Shown here: in pieces, positions 12,132-12,443 of the stretch
How the letters are laid out: each line of letters opens with the position of its first letter
Position numbering within the stretch: position 1 is the stretch's first letter
Assembly: GCA_023418705.1 (NCBI GenBank)
Contig: JAEZYZ010000497.1
Span: forward strand, 1 to 12,443
Reading direction: 5' to 3'
DNA: 12,443 nt
Source of the DNA: Pseudomonadota bacterium
Lineage (GTDB): Bacteria; Myxococcota_A; Polyangia; Polyangiales; Polyangiaceae
The notes under the pieces: model-generated
The model's input: the letters and a program-made list of their open reading frames with translations, nothing else
What the model was told of the DNA's origin: nothing
Database searches by the model: none
Made by a program: the position numbers and the translations under genes

Positions 12132-12443
12132 CTAGCGCGACCGCCGTCGGCGCCAGGCGCCGAGCGCCGCCGCCACCCCGAAGAGCGCCCAGCCCCTTGG
12201 AGCCCGGGTGTCGCTGCCCGCGGTGCGGCAGCCGCAGCCGTCGTCCTCGCTCGTCAGGATTTGGCGCCCACCGGTCCCCGTGCCGCCGGTGCCGCCGGTG
12301 AAGCCGCCGGTGCCGCCCGTCGTTGAGCCACCCGTGCCGCCGGTCGAGCTACCGCCGGTCGAGCTGCCACCAGTACCGCCGGTCGCAGCCCCTGCCGAGC
12401 CCGCGTCGCCAGCGCCCGCCGAGCCCGCGTCGCCAGCGCCCGC
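12132..12443 (-). CDS. Gly/Thr-rich protein with MYXO-CTERM tail, C-terminal part
   Basis: This frame stays open for 103 codons from the right edge and ends at TAG 12132-12134. It starts with two copies of GAGDAGSA, then a low-complexity linker of GGTGGS/GGSST repeats about 45 residues long. A short acidic segment (LTSEDDG) is followed by the sorting signal: CGC, RTAGSDTRAPRG, a hydrophobic helix WALFGVAAALGAW and a terminal RRRRSR. A Cys followed by a helix and an Arg cluster is the MYXO-CTERM signature, which marks surface-anchored proteins of myxobacteria whose tail is removed by a CPBP-family membrane protease. The functional domain lies beyond the window. It is convergent with the kinase gene (66-bp gap). 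The tail is seen directly; surface anchoring follows from family knowledge. Confidence 0.9.
   Translation of the reverse strand, partial: AGAGDAGSAGAGDAGSAGAATGGTGGSSTGGSSTGGTGGSTTGGTGGFTGGTGGTGTGGRQILTSEDDGCGCRTAGSDTRAPRGWALFGVAAALGAWRRRRSR
12397..12443. repeat. 24-bp tandem coding repeat in the MYXO-CTERM gene
   Basis: Two adjacent copies of a 24-base unit (12397-12420 and 12421-12443, the second cut by the window edge) encode GAGDAGSA. They are identical at the base level, which suggests recent slippage or recombination in the linker and possible length variation between strains. Confidence 0.8.

Overview
The window looks like chromosomal DNA from a myxobacterium, most likely of the Sorangium/Polyangium type. 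The evidence is very high GC with strong G/C bias at third codon positions, Gly/Thr/Ser-rich surface lipoproteins, a protein ending in a MYXO-CTERM sorting signal, a cytoplasmic Hanks-like kinase, and several lineage-type secreted proteins without assignable function. No insertion sequence, phage gene, CRISPR array, tRNA or rRNA was seen. This is mostly ordinary single-gene territory with frequent strand switches; the only tight plus-strand pair is 9083-10684.

Layout, left to right. (1) 1-168 (-) is the N-terminus of a Gly/Ala-rich lipoprotein running off the left edge. (2) 240-665 (+) is a small secreted Cys-containing protein, stop-to-stop convergent with a TetR regulator at 669-1391 (-). 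(3) 1616-2026 (+) is a PilZ-like protein, followed by a spacer holding two inverted-repeat structures, then an Hpt-like/REC/GGDEF diguanylate cyclase at 2256-3611 (+). Together they form a plausible cyclic-di-GMP maker and receptor pair. (4) 3637-4977 (-) is an orphan L-lysine 6-transaminase. (5) 5151-5801 (+) is an unrecognised protein, convergent with a large multi-pass membrane protein (GT-C glycosyltransferase-like) at 5824-7539 (-). (6) 7540-8442 carries no convincing gene. It holds a strong minus-strand intrinsic terminator, several GC hairpins and a 14-codon ORF behind a near-perfect Shine-Dalgarno sequence. (7) 8443-9000 (-) is a lipoprotein. Divergent from it is a coupled pair: a six-TM protein with reduced LptF/LptG-like topology (9083-9778) and an isoaspartyl peptidase/L-asparaginase (9779-10684). 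(8) A roughly 50-bp tandem duplication with a hairpin in each copy sits where the asparaginase gene meets a 57-residue very basic protein (10755-10928, -). (9) 11040-12065 (+) is a soluble protein kinase with an unusual HND...H catalytic loop. (10) 12132-12443 (-) is the C-terminus of a Gly/Thr-rich protein with a MYXO-CTERM tail.

A recurring theme is start codons without a Shine-Dalgarno sequence but with a -10-like hexamer a few bases upstream, which suggests leaderless transcription for several genes. Functions are assigned from motifs read by eye; no database search was possible. The best candidates for something undescribed are the gene-free region 7761-8442, the inverted repeats at 2023-2175, the hairpin duplication at 10667-10767 with its small basic protein, and the LptF/G-like mini-permease.
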